This document shows, one piece after another, positions 7,028 to 7,191 of a stretch of 7,191 bases of DNA. How positions within the stretch are numbered: the first letter of the stretch is position 1; each line of letters begins with the position of its first letter. A model generated the notes under the pieces. It saw only the letters and a list, made by a program, of their open reading frames with translations, searched no databases and was not told the origin of the DNA. Origin of the DNA: Candidatus Poribacteria bacterium (GTDB lineage: Bacteria > Poribacteria > WGA-4E > UBA9662); NCBI GenBank assembly GCA_002699335.1, contig PACG01000024.1:3077-10267 (forward strand). The letters are read 5' to 3'. The position numbers and the translations under genes are program-made.

Positions 7028-7191
7028 GGTCTTGTCGGCGATTCCTAGTCCTTCGGGGGTCGGGAATGTAAGATACTTGGAGCAAAGCCACGTTTCCAGA
7101 GTCCAGCGTTTTTCCCTTAGATCCTTGGAGATCTCCAGTTAGCCTGACTGATACATCTTCTAACACTTCTTCTCTAGCAGTTATGACTAGT
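7028..7191 (-). pseudogene. N-terminal domain of the same hydrolase, displaced by a +1 frameshift; partial
   Basis: Another minus-strand frame is open to the window edge. It reads LVITAREEVLEDVSVRL, then TGDLQGSKGKTLDSGNVALL and QVSYIPDP, a good fit to the N-terminal sandwich of GH123/DUF4091 enzymes (alternating hydrophobics, dV.V.l..L.g.kG). After about 7060 this frame turns to arginine-rich low-quality sequence, while the catalytic frame becomes sensible (EGLGIADKTLQRRFPELTDP). Dropping one base from the five-C run on the minus strand (plus-strand G run 7055-7059) joins them smoothly as SYIPDP-EGLGIADKT. Either the gene is disrupted or the base is an assembly error. The start codon lies beyond 7191. 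Confidence 0.65.

Noticed and set aside
6852..7166. 104-residue minus-strand ORF as a separate gene
   Set aside because: Only its first ~45 residues look protein-like, and they match the N-terminal domain of the hydrolase. The rest is a shadow of the catalytic frame. Treated as one frameshifted gene.

Overview
This is a 7.2 kb bacterial chromosomal segment of moderate GC content, estimated by eye at a little under half. It holds a sulfated-glycan degradation cluster next to two unrelated genes. The cluster is all on the minus strand. In transcription order it runs: a DUF4091/GH123-like glycoside hydrolase (5816 to beyond 7191), a DD/DN-type sulfatase (4319-5587), a DQ/DH-type sulfatase (2738-4252) and a secreted single-domain LamG (concanavalin-like) protein (1654-2481).

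Left of the cluster, converging on it, is a plus-strand short-chain dehydrogenase/reductase (795-1529) with a near-consensus sigma-70 promoter. At the left edge, divergent from the reductase, is the 5' part of a tetratricopeptide-repeat gene (1-508, minus, truncated by the window edge). There are no RNA genes, insertion sequences, CRISPR arrays or long repeats.

Organism (inference): sulfatases, a DUF4091 hydrolase, LamG jelly-roll proteins and TPR proteins together suggest a marine or host-associated polysaccharide degrader. Candidates are Poribacteria (sponge symbionts), Planctomycetes, Verrucomicrobia or Lentisphaerae. The LamG protein ends in a short threonine/tryptophan/lysine tail (TTATWGRIK) that I associate from memory with Poribacteria, so that is my first guess, not a proof.

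How the genes may work together (inference): the LamG protein, with a Sec signal, would bind glycan outside the cytoplasm. The two sulfatases both carry the Cys-x-Pro-x-Arg formylglycine site but have different metal-site architectures, so they would probably remove sulfates from different positions or substrates. The hydrolase would cleave a glycosidic bond, perhaps of an N-acetylhexosamine. A candidate promoter and an upstream palindrome precede the sulfatase pair, whose 66-bp spacing suggests co-transcription.

The most notable irregularity is a probable +1 frameshift in the hydrolase gene near a run of five G (plus strand) at 7055-7059. The N-terminal sandwich domain continues to the window edge in a different frame from the catalytic domain, so the apparent TTG start at 7027 is unlikely to be the real start.
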